Part shown: one piece after another, positions 11,097 to 21,223 of the stretch
Layout: every line of letters starts with the position of its first letter
How positions within the stretch are numbered: position 1 is the first letter of the stretch
Origin: Eutreptiella sp. 'Long Island Sound 2002'
Lineage: Eukaryota > Euglenozoa > Euglenophyceae > Eutreptiales > Eutreptiaceae
Length of the DNA: 64,000 nt
Assembly: GCA_964036045.1 (NCBI GenBank)
Contig: OZ038380.1
Coordinates: 64,836,591-64,900,590 of the forward strand
Reading direction: 5' to 3'
Notes under the pieces: model-generated
Database searches by the model: none
The model's input: the letters and a program-made list of their open reading frames with translations, nothing else
Told to the model about the DNA's origin: nothing
Program-made: the position numbers and the translations under genes

Positions 11097-13001
11097 TTGA
11101 AGGACACATACGCGGCGTCAGTGATTCGCAATGGGCTGCAGCTTGATTGGGTTGACGATTTTGATCCGGATCGGCCAGCCGACGACTTCCGTCCTCGTTC
11201 TTCCCACGCAGAGGTAACCGACCCTGAATTGGTAAAACCCGTGTTGGATGCAGTGCAACAGGGTTGCATGGAACGCGTCGAGCGAAAAGACATTAAGTGT
11301 TGTGCAAGTATGTTCGCAGTGGACAAAGCGTCAGACGAGGCACATCCTGAGGGAGGCCGTCGACCTATCACCAATTTGAAGAACGTGAACCAGTTTGTAC
11401 AGACCACCTATTTTCGTTTGGTCACTCTGTGGGGCATTTTACCGTTCTTGAGACCCGGTCAGTATGCTTGCAAAATTGACTTGAAAAGTGCTTATTTTCA
11501 CATGGGTATCAATCCGCGGGATCGACCTTATTTGGGGGTCTACGTCGACGGTGAAATTTACAGGTGGTGCGTTTTGCCGTTTGGATTAAACGTTGCACCA
11601 CGGGAATGGCAACGCTTCATGCAACCAATTTTAAATGCCGTGCGCGAACGCGGAGCACTCGTTTGGGTCTACTTGGACGATTGGCTCATCATTGGCAATA
11701 CTTACCGTGAATGTCTGGAACACACACGTTTTTTGGTACAACTTTTGCATCGGTTGGGTATATTGGTCAATGTCCCAAAATCGTGTTTGGAGCTGTCTCA
11801 AGAAATTATAATGCTTGGTTTTATGCTAAACTTCAGGGAAGGATTCGTCGCGGTACCTCCAAAGCGCCTACAAGCAATTTTTCGGGACGTGAACAGACTG
11901 GCACACAGTCACACACCATCAGTGAGGCGATGCGCCTCCGTTCTTGCAAGAATCCGTTCCTTGTCGTTCGCCATGCCCCATATCCGACTCCTCAGCGACG
12001 CCCTGGCAGTGCACGTGGCGGTGGCAGTCCAGGCTGGCTGGGAGGCAGACGTGGCGCTCCCGGAGCGCGTGTCACGTCAGTTGATGGATCTGGCGGACGA
12101 GTTACACCAGTGGAAGGGACGCACCTTCGTAGTTTCCATGGGTCACGTCAGGGACATGTACTCGGACGCGTCAGATCTGGCGTGGGGCGGAGTCCTTCAA
12201 GGGAATGCCCGAGCAGCGTTCGGTTGGTTCCTGAATCGAGAGGAACACATAAACGTCAAAGAGTTCAGGGGAGCCCTACTGACTATTCAAGCGTATGCGC
12301 TGAGGGACACCACGCTGCGATTTTTCACCGACTCAATGGTCCTTTACTGGTATCTCTGCAAGTGGGGAGGTCGCAAGCCGCGGTTCAACGCATTGATTCT
12401 CCAACTGTGGAATTTTACACAAGCCAATCGCATCGAGATTCAGCCGTTTTACGTGCACACCTCGATGAATCCGGCGGACATTTGGTCTCGGCTTCGTTGG
12501 ACACCGTCGGAGGCTACCTTCCCGTCGGACGTGTTGACTTGGATCCTGGAGGAGTTCACCAGTTGGATTCAGCCAGAAATCGATTGGATGTCAAGGAGTT
12601 CCAATGCGGTGTGCAGCAAGTTCGTCAGTCCGTGTCCTCAGCCGGGGGCTTACGCCATCGATGTCTTCTCCCAGAATCTAACTTTACTTTCACCGGGGTG
12701 GGTCTTCCCGCCGTTCAAGCACATACCTCAGTTGGTCAACAAAGTGTTGGAGTCACCAGGGGTGAAGGTTCTCATGGCTCTGCCGTACAGGCCGCGCGAG
12801 GTTTGGTGGAACCTATTGATGAAACACGTGAAGTTCGCAGTGAACACGTCGGAGTTCCGTTTGCAAATGCCAGACGGCACGGAGACACAACCACGTTTCG
12901 TGTTGACCTTGGCGTATGTTTGCGTGAATACTATCAATTGCGAGGAGCTACCAACGAAGAGGCGACGCTTATCATCAATGAAATCGGGAAGGACACCTTG
13001 A
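11097..13001 (+). CDS. DIRS ORF2: reverse transcriptase and RNase H
   Basis: An open frame of 634 codons. The frame opens after TGA 11088-11090 and has no ATG until the CMERV segment near 11270. Translation may therefore use a non-ATG start, reinitiation after ORF1 or an unseen intron. RT motifs: ACKIDLKSAYFHMGI near 11465, LPFGLNVAPREWQRF near 11575 and catalytic VYLDDWLIIG near 11670. RNase H follows with MYSDASDLAWGGVL near 12160, FTDSMVLYW near 12325 and HTSMNPADIWSR near 12460. A C-terminal domain (about 12640-12960) seen in DIRS-type pols comes last. The 3' end overlaps the recombinase frame. Confidence 0.85.
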   Translation: MKDTYAASVIRNGLQLDWVDDFDPDRPADDFRPRSSHAEVTDPELVKPVLDAVQQGCMERVERKDIKCCASMFAVDKASDEAHPEGGRRPITNLKNVNQFVQTTYFRLVTLWGILPFLRPGQYACKIDLKSAYFHMGINPRDRPYLGVYVDGEIYRWCVLPFGLNVAPREWQRFMQPILNAVRERGALVWVYLDDWLIIGNTYRECLEHTRFLVQLLHRLGILVNVPKSCLELSQEIIMLGFMLNFREGFVAVPPKRLQAIFRDVNRLAHSHTPSVRRCASVLARIRSLSFAMPHIRLLSDALAVHVAVAVQAGWEADVALPERVSRQLMDLADELHQWKGRTFVVSMGHVRDMYSDASDLAWGGVLQGNARAAFGWFLNREEHINVKEFRGALLTIQAYALRDTTLRFFTDSMVLYWYLCKWGGRKPRFNALILQLWNFTQANRIEIQPFYVHTSMNPADIWSRLRWTPSEATFPSDVLTWILEEFTSWIQPEIDWMSRSSNAVCSKFVSPCPQPGAYAIDVFSQNLTLLSPGWVFPPFKHIPQLVNKVLESPGVKVLMALPYRPREVWWNLLMKHVKFAVNTSEFRLQMPDGTETQPRFVLTLAYVCVNTINCEELPTKRRRLSSMKSGRTP

Positions 13002-13909
13002 AACGTTACAGTTCTGCGTGGCACATGTTTGGTACGTTCTTGTTACAAGACGCGGCGCTTGCTCCACTGTTAAAGGTGGAGCGCTTTGGTCAAATCCCAC
13101 TGATGACGGTGGCGGTGCAACTTTTAAAGTTTTCACGCACGCATTCTTTAAGTGCTGGGCGTATGGCGTATTCAGCAGTGTGTTTATTCCCGTGCTTTTC
13201 GCAACTACGTTTCGAGGGTATGCTACGCAACTTGAAACGTGACTGGTTCGTCAGTGTTCCTCATTATCATCGTTTCTATGATGTACGGCGTCTTATACAA
13301 GTCATGCATCAGCAACCTGTGGAGACGGAAGCTCAGCTGCGCTTGCAAGCCATTTTGTCCTTGAGATTCTTTGCCTTGTTCCGAGGCGTTGATCTGGCGC
13401 GATCACGTAGGGATATCCAACGCGCTGCTCAGCCTTGGTTCATTTCTGCTAAGCGCAAAGGGAGGAGATACTATGCACGTTATCCTATTCACAATGTTAC
13501 GCCACCGTCAATTGATCCGCAGCGCTGCTTAGCGCGTTATTTGGGGGCTACTGGTGATTACGAGGATTCTGAGATTTTTGTGTCCCTACGAAAGCCACGG
13601 AAGCCTTTATCATCTGATACCATCAACGGTCTCACTACTCGCTGGTTAAGGAAACACCTACTGGAATTGGGGGAACTGGAGACGGATTCGTTTTCCGCGC
13701 ATTCTACACGAGGAGCAGCAGCAACTGCACTAATCTATCTTGGCGTGGATCCGCATGTGGTAGCAGCATTGGGTGATTGGTCCTGTTACGATACATTCAG
13801 AAAGTTTTACGACAGGACCAGAGCTCTGTTGCGCATTGCGCAAGTTCTGGTCCCTCCTGATCTGGCGACTGGAGAAGCGGCGCGCGCTTCGCGCCTGGCG
13901 ATTAATTAA
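12899..13909 (+). CDS. DIRS ORF3: tyrosine recombinase
   Basis: The frame is open from 11711, but its first part is out-of-phase shadow of the RT gene. The recombinase proper begins near 12899 (approximate, no clear ATG). It replaces an integrase by joining a circular DNA intermediate to the target. Tyrosine-recombinase landmarks: an Arg in the FRGVDLARSRRD segment near 13380, HSTRGAAATAL near 13705 (His-x-x-Arg), and the tail GDWSCYDTFRKFYDR near 13770, with a Trp and the nucleophile Tyr. The ORF ends at TAA 13907-13909. All expected catalytic residues are present, so this could be a functional enzyme. Confidence 0.85.
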   Translation, partial: RVDLGVCLREYYQLRGATNEEATLIINEIGKDTLKRYSSAWHMFGTFLLQDAALAPLLKVERFGQIPLMTVAVQLLKFSRTHSLSAGRMAYSAVCLFPCFSQLRFEGMLRNLKRDWFVSVPHYHRFYDVRRLIQVMHQQPVETEAQLRLQAILSLRFFALFRGVDLARSRRDIQRAAQPWFISAKRKGRRYYARYPIHNVTPPSIDPQRCLARYLGATGDYEDSEIFVSLRKPRKPLSSDTINGLTTRWLRKHLLELGELETDSFSAHSTRGAAATALIYLGVDPHVVAALGDWSCYDTFRKFYDRTRALLRIAQVLVPPDLATGEAARASRLAIN

Positions 13910-13956
13910 TTCTTATGAAGGGTTCAGTTCACGGGAGCTCAGTCTTCCGTTCTGTT

Positions 13957-13995
13957 GCCCATATATGGGGATTGTGTAGTGCTAGCTGAGCCAGC
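13957..13995 (-). repeat. Inverted copy of the DIRS left terminal repeat
   Basis: Inverted repeat of 9549-9587 (38/39), lying 48 bases after the recombinase stop and about 120 bases inside the right end. The position fits either a right inverted repeat or an internal complementary region of DIRS elements. Confidence 0.7.
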
Positions 13996-14044
13996 TCGGA
14001 TTTACCCGAATAGGTGAGGAGGAAAGAAGAGATGGCGAAGCAAT

Positions 14045-14070
14045 AGCACTACACAAGACACATATATGCC
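14045..14070 (+). repeat. Diverged direct copy of the DIRS terminal repeat
   Basis: AGCACTACACAAGACACATATATGCC-type sequence resembles the left repeat in direct orientation (AGCA.TACACAA..C.CATATATG), giving a plus/minus/plus arrangement of one motif. Confidence 0.5.
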
Positions 14071-14114
14071 CACCCTGTCCCTCTCATGGCCCCTCTCTTC
14101 TTCTATTCGTCACT

Positions 14115-14127
14115 CCCCCCCCTGCTG
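14115..14127 (+). repeat. 13-bp direct repeat, right flank of DIRS element
   Basis: CCCCCCCCTGCTG, identical to 9537-9549. Confidence 0.55.
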
Positions 14128-15420
14128 AATCCTTGGGAAACCAGGTAGGGCGACTGACCTTCATTTTTCTGAGCTCTTGGGGCCTTGAAGCCCATACGAC
14201 GTTGCGCAACGGATGCCGCTGTCATCGGCATTGCGATTTTTGGTGTGTGGTCTGGTTCCATGGCACTTGCGGAATCCAGACCAGTCGACGTGTGTCTGCA
14301 GACTATATATGGCCTGAACTCAGGCGTTTTCCTGTCCACCCTCCTGCATATGCCTTATCCTAACCGGGGCGTGGTTTGGCACTCTGTCCAGAGTGTGTTT
14401 ACACGCCTGTTACCCCATTTATTGCTTTTTTTTCTGCCCCTCCAGGATATGTGCATCTGTATGTTAGCCCATCACTGAGTGTGGACTGTTTTTCACGGAA
14501 TCGGATACGAAGGCGCCCTGAGTCGCCGTTTACATGCTATTACGTGAGGTCCAGCCTGGACTAGTACCTACATACAGTTTCTTCTGTTTGAGGGCCTGTG
14601 ATACCGTGTTGCCCTATTCGCTGTGATGTGGAGATCCTGATGGCGCCAGGCGGGGGTCCCAGTTGCCTGACTACACTCCCAGCGGTCCGCCACTGTCAGT
14701 CCCAGTGTGAGCCTACCGACTCGCAGACGCACTTGCAGTCGGATGGCGGCCTCCGGTGCTCCTGACCTCGGTCAGTCTGCCTGGGAAACTAGTGGTTTGA
14801 GGAGTCGACGCCTCCGCCCACACTGCATGAGGACTCCCTCATGTATGGCCTTCGTGGTAATAGGGCGAGAGAAAAGACGGCCTTGATGCCCGATCCCTTA
14901 AGGAGGAGCTCGTTCGTCTGTAACACTCTGGACTCGCGTCGTATGGATATGGACATGGTGCGCCCGAGGAAGGACCCGTGGGGACTCTCCCCAGTCGGCG
15001 GGCCTTCGGAAGCTTGGGGTAGCCTGATGGATCTTTGTGGTCGCTCTCGACCAGTGGGACCACCTCGGTCGTCGTGTGACGCCTATGTTGGCTGTGTATG
15101 CCACTGCCACTGTGGTGGTGACCGTAGCAGCCGGCACCCGGTGCGCCTGGTATGGGTTAACGGGTCTTTTGGATGCCGAACAATCGCCGCCAGGACCCGG
15201 GACTTGATACTTGATACTTTACTTGCATTCACTAACAGCTACAGCACTGTACATATGTTACTGTGGTATTTGGGCAGCCTGAAGTGAGGTGTGGCACACC
15301 CCCCTTCAGGAAATGGTCCTGGGTACCCGCTGCCATGCGTGGGTGTTATCGAGCCCCCCCCAGGGTTTGCTCTAAGGAGGGGGGTGAAGCGGTACCCAGA
15401 ACCCCATGGCTAGGGTAGGG
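14128..15420. other. Unassigned repeat-like sequence
   Basis: No convincing gene. It may be the displaced 3' UTR or LTR of element A. Near its end CTGGGTACCCGCT (15319) and AGCGGTACCCAG (15388) form a short inverted repeat around a C/G-rich loop. Confidence 0.3.
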
Positions 15421-15429
15421 TATACAACG

Positions 15430-15502
15430 GGTCTCCGGTCCACTAACCCCATGTACGGAAGGGAAGACCGGTCTCCGGTCCACTAACCCCATGTACGGAA
15501 GG
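15430..15502 (+). repeat. Direct duplication, 40-bp period
   Basis: A 33-base sequence beginning GGTCTCCGGTCCACTAACCC occurs at 15430-15462 and again identically at 15470-15502. Confidence 0.85.
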
Positions 15503-16188
15503 TGCCCGTTGACGCCCGGTGCGAGCCCGGCGGGAGCGTGTTCCGTGCCGTAAAGCCCCGCAGCGGCAACCGATGCACCGCCAGCGGAGATTTATATATC
15601 AGAACATCAGGAATCAACAGGGTTTTCTTTTCATATTGTTTCTGTCAATTTTTACGCTTCCGTTCGGATATTCACTGTTTTGGCAGCTGGCAGTTAGCTC
15701 GCGACTTTACTGTAACCGCCAGTTTAACTGTAATTAATGGAAATTTTAGCGCTATCCGTGACGAAGGCTCTAAAGTTTTCAGGAACTGCATTGATGCTTC
15801 CGCAATTTTCACATTCTACACTCGCAACCTTAATCCGAATTTTTCAGGATGTCGAAATCGAATTTTCGACTTCGACATCCCCGCACCTGATTTGACCTCT
15901 TTCGAGTGGACCTACGTGCTTCCCTATGCACGAATCAACCTTCCTTTTATCTTGCCCTCCATTTGTCTTAGAGATATGGGCAAAACAAAGTTGATTTGTG
16001 AGGCCACTTGTGAGGGTCATATCTCGTACCGCTTGCGAGCAATGACAATAAGAAAACGTGGGATGTATTCACAATACTCCCGACGTAATTTAGGAGGCAT
16101 TATACGCCCTGCGTTCCCACACGTGCGCGCTAGTGTAATGGATCATGGTCAAGAGGGTAGAGTTTGCGTTATAACTCTTGGGCCATGA
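15502..16188 (+). other. Open frame of 228 codons, unrecognised
   Basis: The frame is open for 228 codons but shows no family motif, signal peptide or low-complexity signature I recognise. Many Phe, Ile and Arg residues and no supporting neighbours make a chance ORF likely. Confidence 0.15.
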
Positions 16189-18376
16189 TATTGCGTGCGT
16201 TAAGATAACTCTCGAGTGTAGCGCGCGAGTGTTGGTGTTGCATAGAGACTCTTCTTGAGTTCCTATGAGCGATTGACACAAAGTTATGCCCTTGGAGGGG
16301 CATGACATATCGTGGGGGGAGCTACCTTTTTGGGCAATATGTGGTATGTGCCACGTGTTGTGTTGCGTGCCCATTTGGTGGGTCCATCGCTTCAAGCCAA
16401 ACCCGCCAATGCACCTCATATTGTGCAAGCTCCTTCCCTCTACGCCCCACGATCAATTGCAAGCCTAACCTTCGTGGAGGGAAGTTTGTGTGGCGATCCC
16501 AAAGCGATGCGTTGGGAGCAAGGTTTGTGTTTTGCAATTTTCCATATTTTCATGTGCCCACTTGGGAAGTAGCGCGCGTAACCTTTCAAGGCGCCCCAAG
16601 TTGAGCACATATGTGGAATCGGAGGTCATTGGTGTCAAGTCATTCTGTTTAGAAGGATTAGTTGATTGCACGATCCAAGCCGAAGATACTATAATATAAT
16701 TGTGTAGCTTTCAAGGCACTTTTGTGTGTCTTTTCGCCAATTTTGCCATTTTTGGCTCGTCATGATGTCAAGTGGCGACCATGTATCTCAACGTTGCGCT
16801 CAATTGACATCATGACCCAGTATGTTATGGAGGTACATACTTTGGTGCCCAACATATCTTGGACCCAGCGAATAACTCCTTATGGGCTTGGCGTACCGTG
16901 GCCGCCATGTTGGCCATTTGGGACTATTCGGAATCATGGGCTCACTTGGCGACCCTGCCATTCCCAAAACCGGAGGAGTTGGGCGACGCCCAAAAGATAT
17001 GTTGGACACATATGACTTGATACCAATCCTATGGCACACTCCGGTCCAAGTCGGGCATGTGCCTCATTTGCCTCAACCATGAGTGTGCGCATTTTTGGCC
17101 ATTTTGAGCAATTTTCCACTCTTGCTGCCCGCCGTGCACTATGTTGAGCCCGGCCGTGCACGCCGGACGCATGGACCAATGGATCATATATGACATGCGT
17201 GTTATGCATATTGGTCTTCATGGTTCACACACCACGTGGGCGAAGCGGAGCAACCTTCGTTAAGGCGCTAGCCCAAAGTGAGTGTGGGCAATTCTGCCAT
17301 TTTGGCATTTGTGGACCCAATTGGGATCACCACCACGCCTAGTGGCATTGAGACCTTCGGGGGCCAAGCGCATGGGAGTCTACGTTTGACTCCTGGTGGA
17401 TGGTGTATGGAATGGCGGATCCGATCCCCAAGCCGGCGTGGGGATATACTATTGGGAGCACCCCAAATTTTGGCTCATTTCGAGCAGCCAAAATGACCCC
17501 ACTTTGGGACCCGAATTTCCCCCTTCCGTGTGGTCAATTGGCGGCCCCATTTCTCTAAGCCCACAGAGAGCCCGGACCTAACTTTGTGTTGTACACTCAG
17601 ATATGAGTCCTAGGTCCTGCCTCCTACCCTGTGAGCCATTGGCCTTGCCCTGGCTGGGCGAGCCAAGCGTGGAAATGAGGCCAATTTTGGTGAGTTTTGG
17701 GTGAGGGCTCCAGGGAAATCGTACTCGAAGGACATAGGGTCAGTTGCCTCGTCCCTACCTCTGGCAGGTCCGGACAAGGGGTCAATTGTGGAGATTTTGG
17801 AGCTAATTTCAGTTTGGGCTGAAACAGCCCATTTTCAGCTACCAACTCCTGAGAGATAATGGCGGGGCCATATCTCTCGCTCAGAGAGGAGTTCGGACCT
17901 GCCGTTAGGGGAGCATGCGGGACTACTGTTGGTCAGCCCTGGAGCCACTTGGTTCCCAGGAACTCGCCTGTGGCTGGGCGGGACACCTCCCCTATAGGCA
18001 GGGTTTCAGGGTCCGGACTGAGCAGGGCATGGGTTGTGTTTGAGGCCCCGCCCCCGTGAGCCAGTAAAAGGGTCGGACCTGGGATTGGGATACGAGTTAG
18101 GACTGAGTGTGTATTGTCCTGTGATGCCCTTACCCCAGTCCAGTCTTAACCCCATGTGTACATATCCTGATGTGTTGCTGTACATACTTTCGTTCCCTTG
18201 TTGCAGAGTGGCAAGGATCCTGAAACGCTTTGTCACATGACACGAGCGTATTGATGCCCTTGTGAGCGTAGTGCTTTGCCTGCCTGCTCACCTGTGCGTG
18301 TCACCGCAGCGTCCCGTGGCCGGCCCCCCACGGGAACGCGTCACCAGGGCCGCCCGAAGGATTTGACCGAAATGCC
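16189..18376. other. Gene-free region upstream of element E gag
   Basis: About 2.2 kb without a convincing gene. It contains several GCCATTTTGGC-like words (around 16740, 17095 and 17290) and an LTR-like AT-rich stretch at 18156-18193 resembling 1771-1810. It may include the 5' LTR and leader of element E, but no boundary could be fixed. Confidence 0.35.
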
Positions 18377-18561
18377 GTGGCACATCTGGAAGGAGAGCTA
18401 CTGCAGGTCAAGCCGTATTTCGAGGGGCAAATAGGGACGCTCAGGCAAAATATGGCTGCCCTGATGGCCCAACTGCAAGAGGAACACGTCAGGGCCAGGA
18501 GAGTTAACCCGATGGACCGAGATTATTACCCTGACAGAGCCGAACCGGCCCCACGAGAACC

Positions 18562-20300
18562 TTTTGGGGGATATGTCCCCGAACCCCCACGGGTGTCTGA
18601 GGCAGGGCCAAGCTACCTGTTCTTGTATCCACAACAGGACAGGCATGATGGTCTCCATTATGAGACGCCTCGATGTGATGGAGTCTCAGACCATCGGGTA
18701 CCAACCCAGGATGGCATGCCACGGTGGGGAAACTGACACGCCCATGCCGATTTCAGGCATAGTCGGGGAAATGATCTCAGGCTTTCTGATGACGAGGGTA
18801 AGTTTGAACCCGGGGCAATTGAACATTTCCTCCAGGGCGAAAAACTGCCAAAGATTAAACCCATTATGGGTCCCTTGAGAGGCCCTGCGATTTCAGAGGC
18901 GCCTATGCCCTCAGGGCCATCACTAACCCCCACTCCTGTGGATGTGTATCCCGGTGGAGGTGGAATCCCATGGTATGGCCCGGGGATGTACAGCACCATG
19001 GCCCCGCCCCTATTGGACCCCCGTGCCCTAATGGATGCACAAGTCCGGGACGTCGTCCCCCCTTGGGACGGCGACGGGGTAAAGGCACAGGACTGGGTTC
19101 TGTCCTATGCCAGGTGGGAGCGAGACGTGGGGGTCATGCTTGGTGAAGGAAAGCTTATCAAAACGCTCTTGGGAGCAATCCCGAAAGACGTTACGGACCC
19201 GATGGGCAAGAGGGTGATCCGTAGAAACCTGACTTATGCCCAAGTGAAAGAGGGCGGTTTGTGGGAAGTCAAACGCCGCGTGAACAGAAATGTCCCCGAC
19301 AATGTTTTCCATGGGCTAACCGTTCCTAAGAACTGTTTGGTAGTTCAGTTCTCCAACTTCATGGAGGATTTCATTTACTGGGGCAGTCAAGTACGAGAGG
19401 GGGTTACATTTCGTCAGGCCGCAGGAGGACGTTTTGGGGGATATGTCCCCGAACCCTCACGGGTGTCCAAGGCAGGACTGAGCAACCCTCTCTTGTATCC
19501 ACAACAGAACAGGCCAGATGGTCTCCATTAGGTGCTGCCCCGATCTCAGACCATCCAGTACCAACCCATGATGGCATGCCACGGTGGGGAAACTGACACG
19601 CCCATGCCGATTTCAGGCATTGTCGGGGTAATGATCTCAGGCTTTTTAATGACGAGGGTAAGTTTGAACCCGTGGCAATTGAACATTTCCTCCACGGCGG
19701 AAAACTGCCCAAGATTAAACCCATTATGGGTCCCTTGAGAGGCCCTGCAATTTCAGAGGCGCCTATGCCCTGGGGGCCACCACTAACCGCCACTCCTGTG
19801 GATGTGTATCCCGGTGGAGGTGGAATCCCATAGTATGGCCCGGGGGTGTATAGCAGCATGGCCCCGCCCCTACTGGACCCCCGTGCCCTGAAGGATGTAC
19901 AAGTCGGGGACGTCGTCCCCACTTGGGACGGCGACGCGGTGAAGGCACAGGACTGGGTTTGTTCCTATGCCAGGTGAGAGCGAGACTTGGGGTCGCGCTC
20001 GGTGAAGGAAAGCTTATCAAAACGCTTTTAGGAGCAATCCCGAAAGACGTCGTGGACCCGATCAACAAGAGGGTGATTTGTAGGAACCTGAATTATGCCC
20101 AAGTGAAAGAGAACATTTTGCGGGAAGTCAAACGCCGGGTGAAAAGAAATGTCCCCGGCCATGTTTTCCATGGGCTAACCGTTCCCAATAACTGTTTGGT
20201 AAGTCAGTTCTCCAACTTCATGGATGATTTCATTTACTGGGGCAGTCAGGTACGAGAGGGGGTTACATTTCGTCAGGCCCGACAGAGGTTCTTGGACGCT
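18562..20300 (+). repeat. 870-bp tandem duplication in element E gag
   Basis: TTTTGGGGGATATGTCCCC occurs at 18562 and 19432, and the sequence after each runs parallel to the TTACATTTCGTCAGGCC segment (about 19405 and 20266). The repeat unit is about 870 bp, diverged by point changes and small indels. Confidence 0.85.
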
Positions 20301-20331
20301 TTGGTCAACCATGACAGCCTCAGTTATAAAG

Positions 20332-20337
20332 CTTATA
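20332..20337 (+). repeat. Target site duplication, left, of element B/D
   Basis: CTTATA immediately before the 5' LTR. The right counterpart at 42774-42779 is TTTATA (5/6). Confidence 0.7.
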
Positions 20338-21123
20338 AGTAAGAAAAAGTGCTTTTCCAATGCTTTGAGGCATACTCTATTTGTATTAGAGATGCACTGA
20401 GCACACAGGCATTTCTATCTTAGTATTGGCCTAACCAAAAGTGGTGATAACACATTTTGACCTATGGAACCAAACACCAATTCAGGATATGGAGTGGACC
20501 CCTTAATCCCCTATCAATGTGGGGCAATTCATCTTTTCCCGAGTCGACTGAGAACTGACATATCCAGGGCAGAGCCTATGAATTTATCTATGTTTTCTCA
20601 TGAATTCCTAGCTGTCCTAGTGGTATGCACCCTAGGGGGCTGGGCACCTCTTTTTGAGAGGTCCTGGGTTCAATTCCCGGTCAGCCTAGCTAAGTAGGAA
20701 GATCCCATGTGACATGGCAGTGATCTCATCGCCACATGCTCTGCCACCTCAGCACATATGGGACCCAAAACAAAGAGTGCACATCTCCTGAGATGGCACT
20801 ATGAAGATTGAGTGACCATGGGGCAGTTTTCTAACTCTTTTTCCAAAGCATGTCAGCTATCTTTGTGAATATGCAATCAGATGTGCCTTGAGGTGCAGTT
20901 TCTGTGAATAGTTCTTCATCTTTCACTGTTTACACTGCAGCCCTTCATGCTTTGATCCTGATTCTCTCCTACGTGCTTATCTCTGGCTTGGGCTATCCTG
21001 GATTGGTTGTATTTCAGTAAATAAAACATTTTACTCATCAAAAACAAGCAGCAGGAAGCCCTACACCAGCAGCAAGCAGCGGGAGAGGCACAAACACAGT
21101 GTTGAAATCACTATAAAGCTTTC
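20338..21123 (+). repeat. 5' LTR of element B/D
   Basis: Begins AGTAAGAAAAAGTGC and ends ACTATAAAGCTTTC, directly before the primer-binding site. It pairs with the 3' LTR at 41987-42773. The ends are not TG...CA. A tRNA-like module sits at 20611-20687. Confidence 0.88.
20611..20687 (+). other. tRNA-like module inside the LTR (Lys-UUU type anticodon arm)
   Basis: 77 bases with box A-like TAGTGGTATGC, an anticodon-like stem ACCTC/GAGGT enclosing a seven-base TTTTTGA loop (anticodon UUU), and a T-arm CTGGG-TTCAATT-CCCGG. The acceptor halves (TAGCTGTCC / GGTCAGCCTA) pair with one bulge. The D-arm region is too long for a normal tRNA. It recurs in every LTR copy, so it is an inherited part of the LTR. 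Confidence 0.5.
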
Positions 21124-21135
21124 TGGTAGCAGAGG
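21124..21135 (+). promoter_or_regulatory. Primer-binding site, initiator tRNA-Met type
   Basis: TGGTAGCAGAGG follows the LTR directly. It is complementary to the 3' end of common eukaryotic initiator tRNA-Met (CCUCUGCUACCA), the usual primer for many Gypsy elements. Confidence 0.75.
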
Positions 21136-21223
21136 CAGACTGTCTCTGCGTACCGGCAGCAACCCCGTGCCGTACATCCAGTGCGCCGAGATCAGTCATA
21201 TATAAGCAGAAGGGCGAGCAAAG

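Larger units (their letters stand above)
9550..14114 (+). mobile_element. DIRS-like tyrosine-recombinase retroelement
   Basis: A segment of about 4.6 kb between two copies of CCCCCCCCTGCTG. It holds a gag-like ORF, an RT/RNase H ORF and an overlapping tyrosine recombinase ORF, the gene set of DIRS-type elements, which integrate by recombinase instead of a DDE integrase. A 39-base sequence at its left end recurs inverted at 13957-13995 (38/39 identical). A diverged direct copy lies at 14045-14070. None of the three ORFs has an internal stop, in contrast to every LTR element in the window. Confidence 0.85.
18377..20337 (+). pseudogene. Element E gag, 5' part, with internal tandem duplication
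   Basis: The frame encodes a capsid-like protein. It reads through a TGA (18734-18736) to DPRALMDAQVRDVVPPWDG near 19015, then GEGKLIKTLLGAIPKDVTDP near 19143 and HGLTVPKNCLVVQFSNFM near 19310. A second, diverged copy of this segment follows to 20337, where element B/D is inserted after SLSYKAY. The duplicated parts carry further stops and frame changes, for example the stop at 19529-19531. This looks like a Gypsy gag with capsid-like helices and no enzymatic motif. Confidence 0.65.

Noticed and set aside
11711-12850. N-terminal 380 codons of the long frame overlapping the DIRS RT gene
   Set aside because: Composition is Gly/Arg/Ser-rich and it runs out of phase with a well-conserved RT/RNase H frame, so it is a shadow.
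16740-17500. GCCATTTTGGC and ATTTTGGCTCA words as dinoflagellate spliced-leader relics
   Set aside because: Only partial matches of 10-12 bases in a region where similar AT-rich palindromic words recur. No 22-base leader is present, so this cannot be used to assign the lineage.
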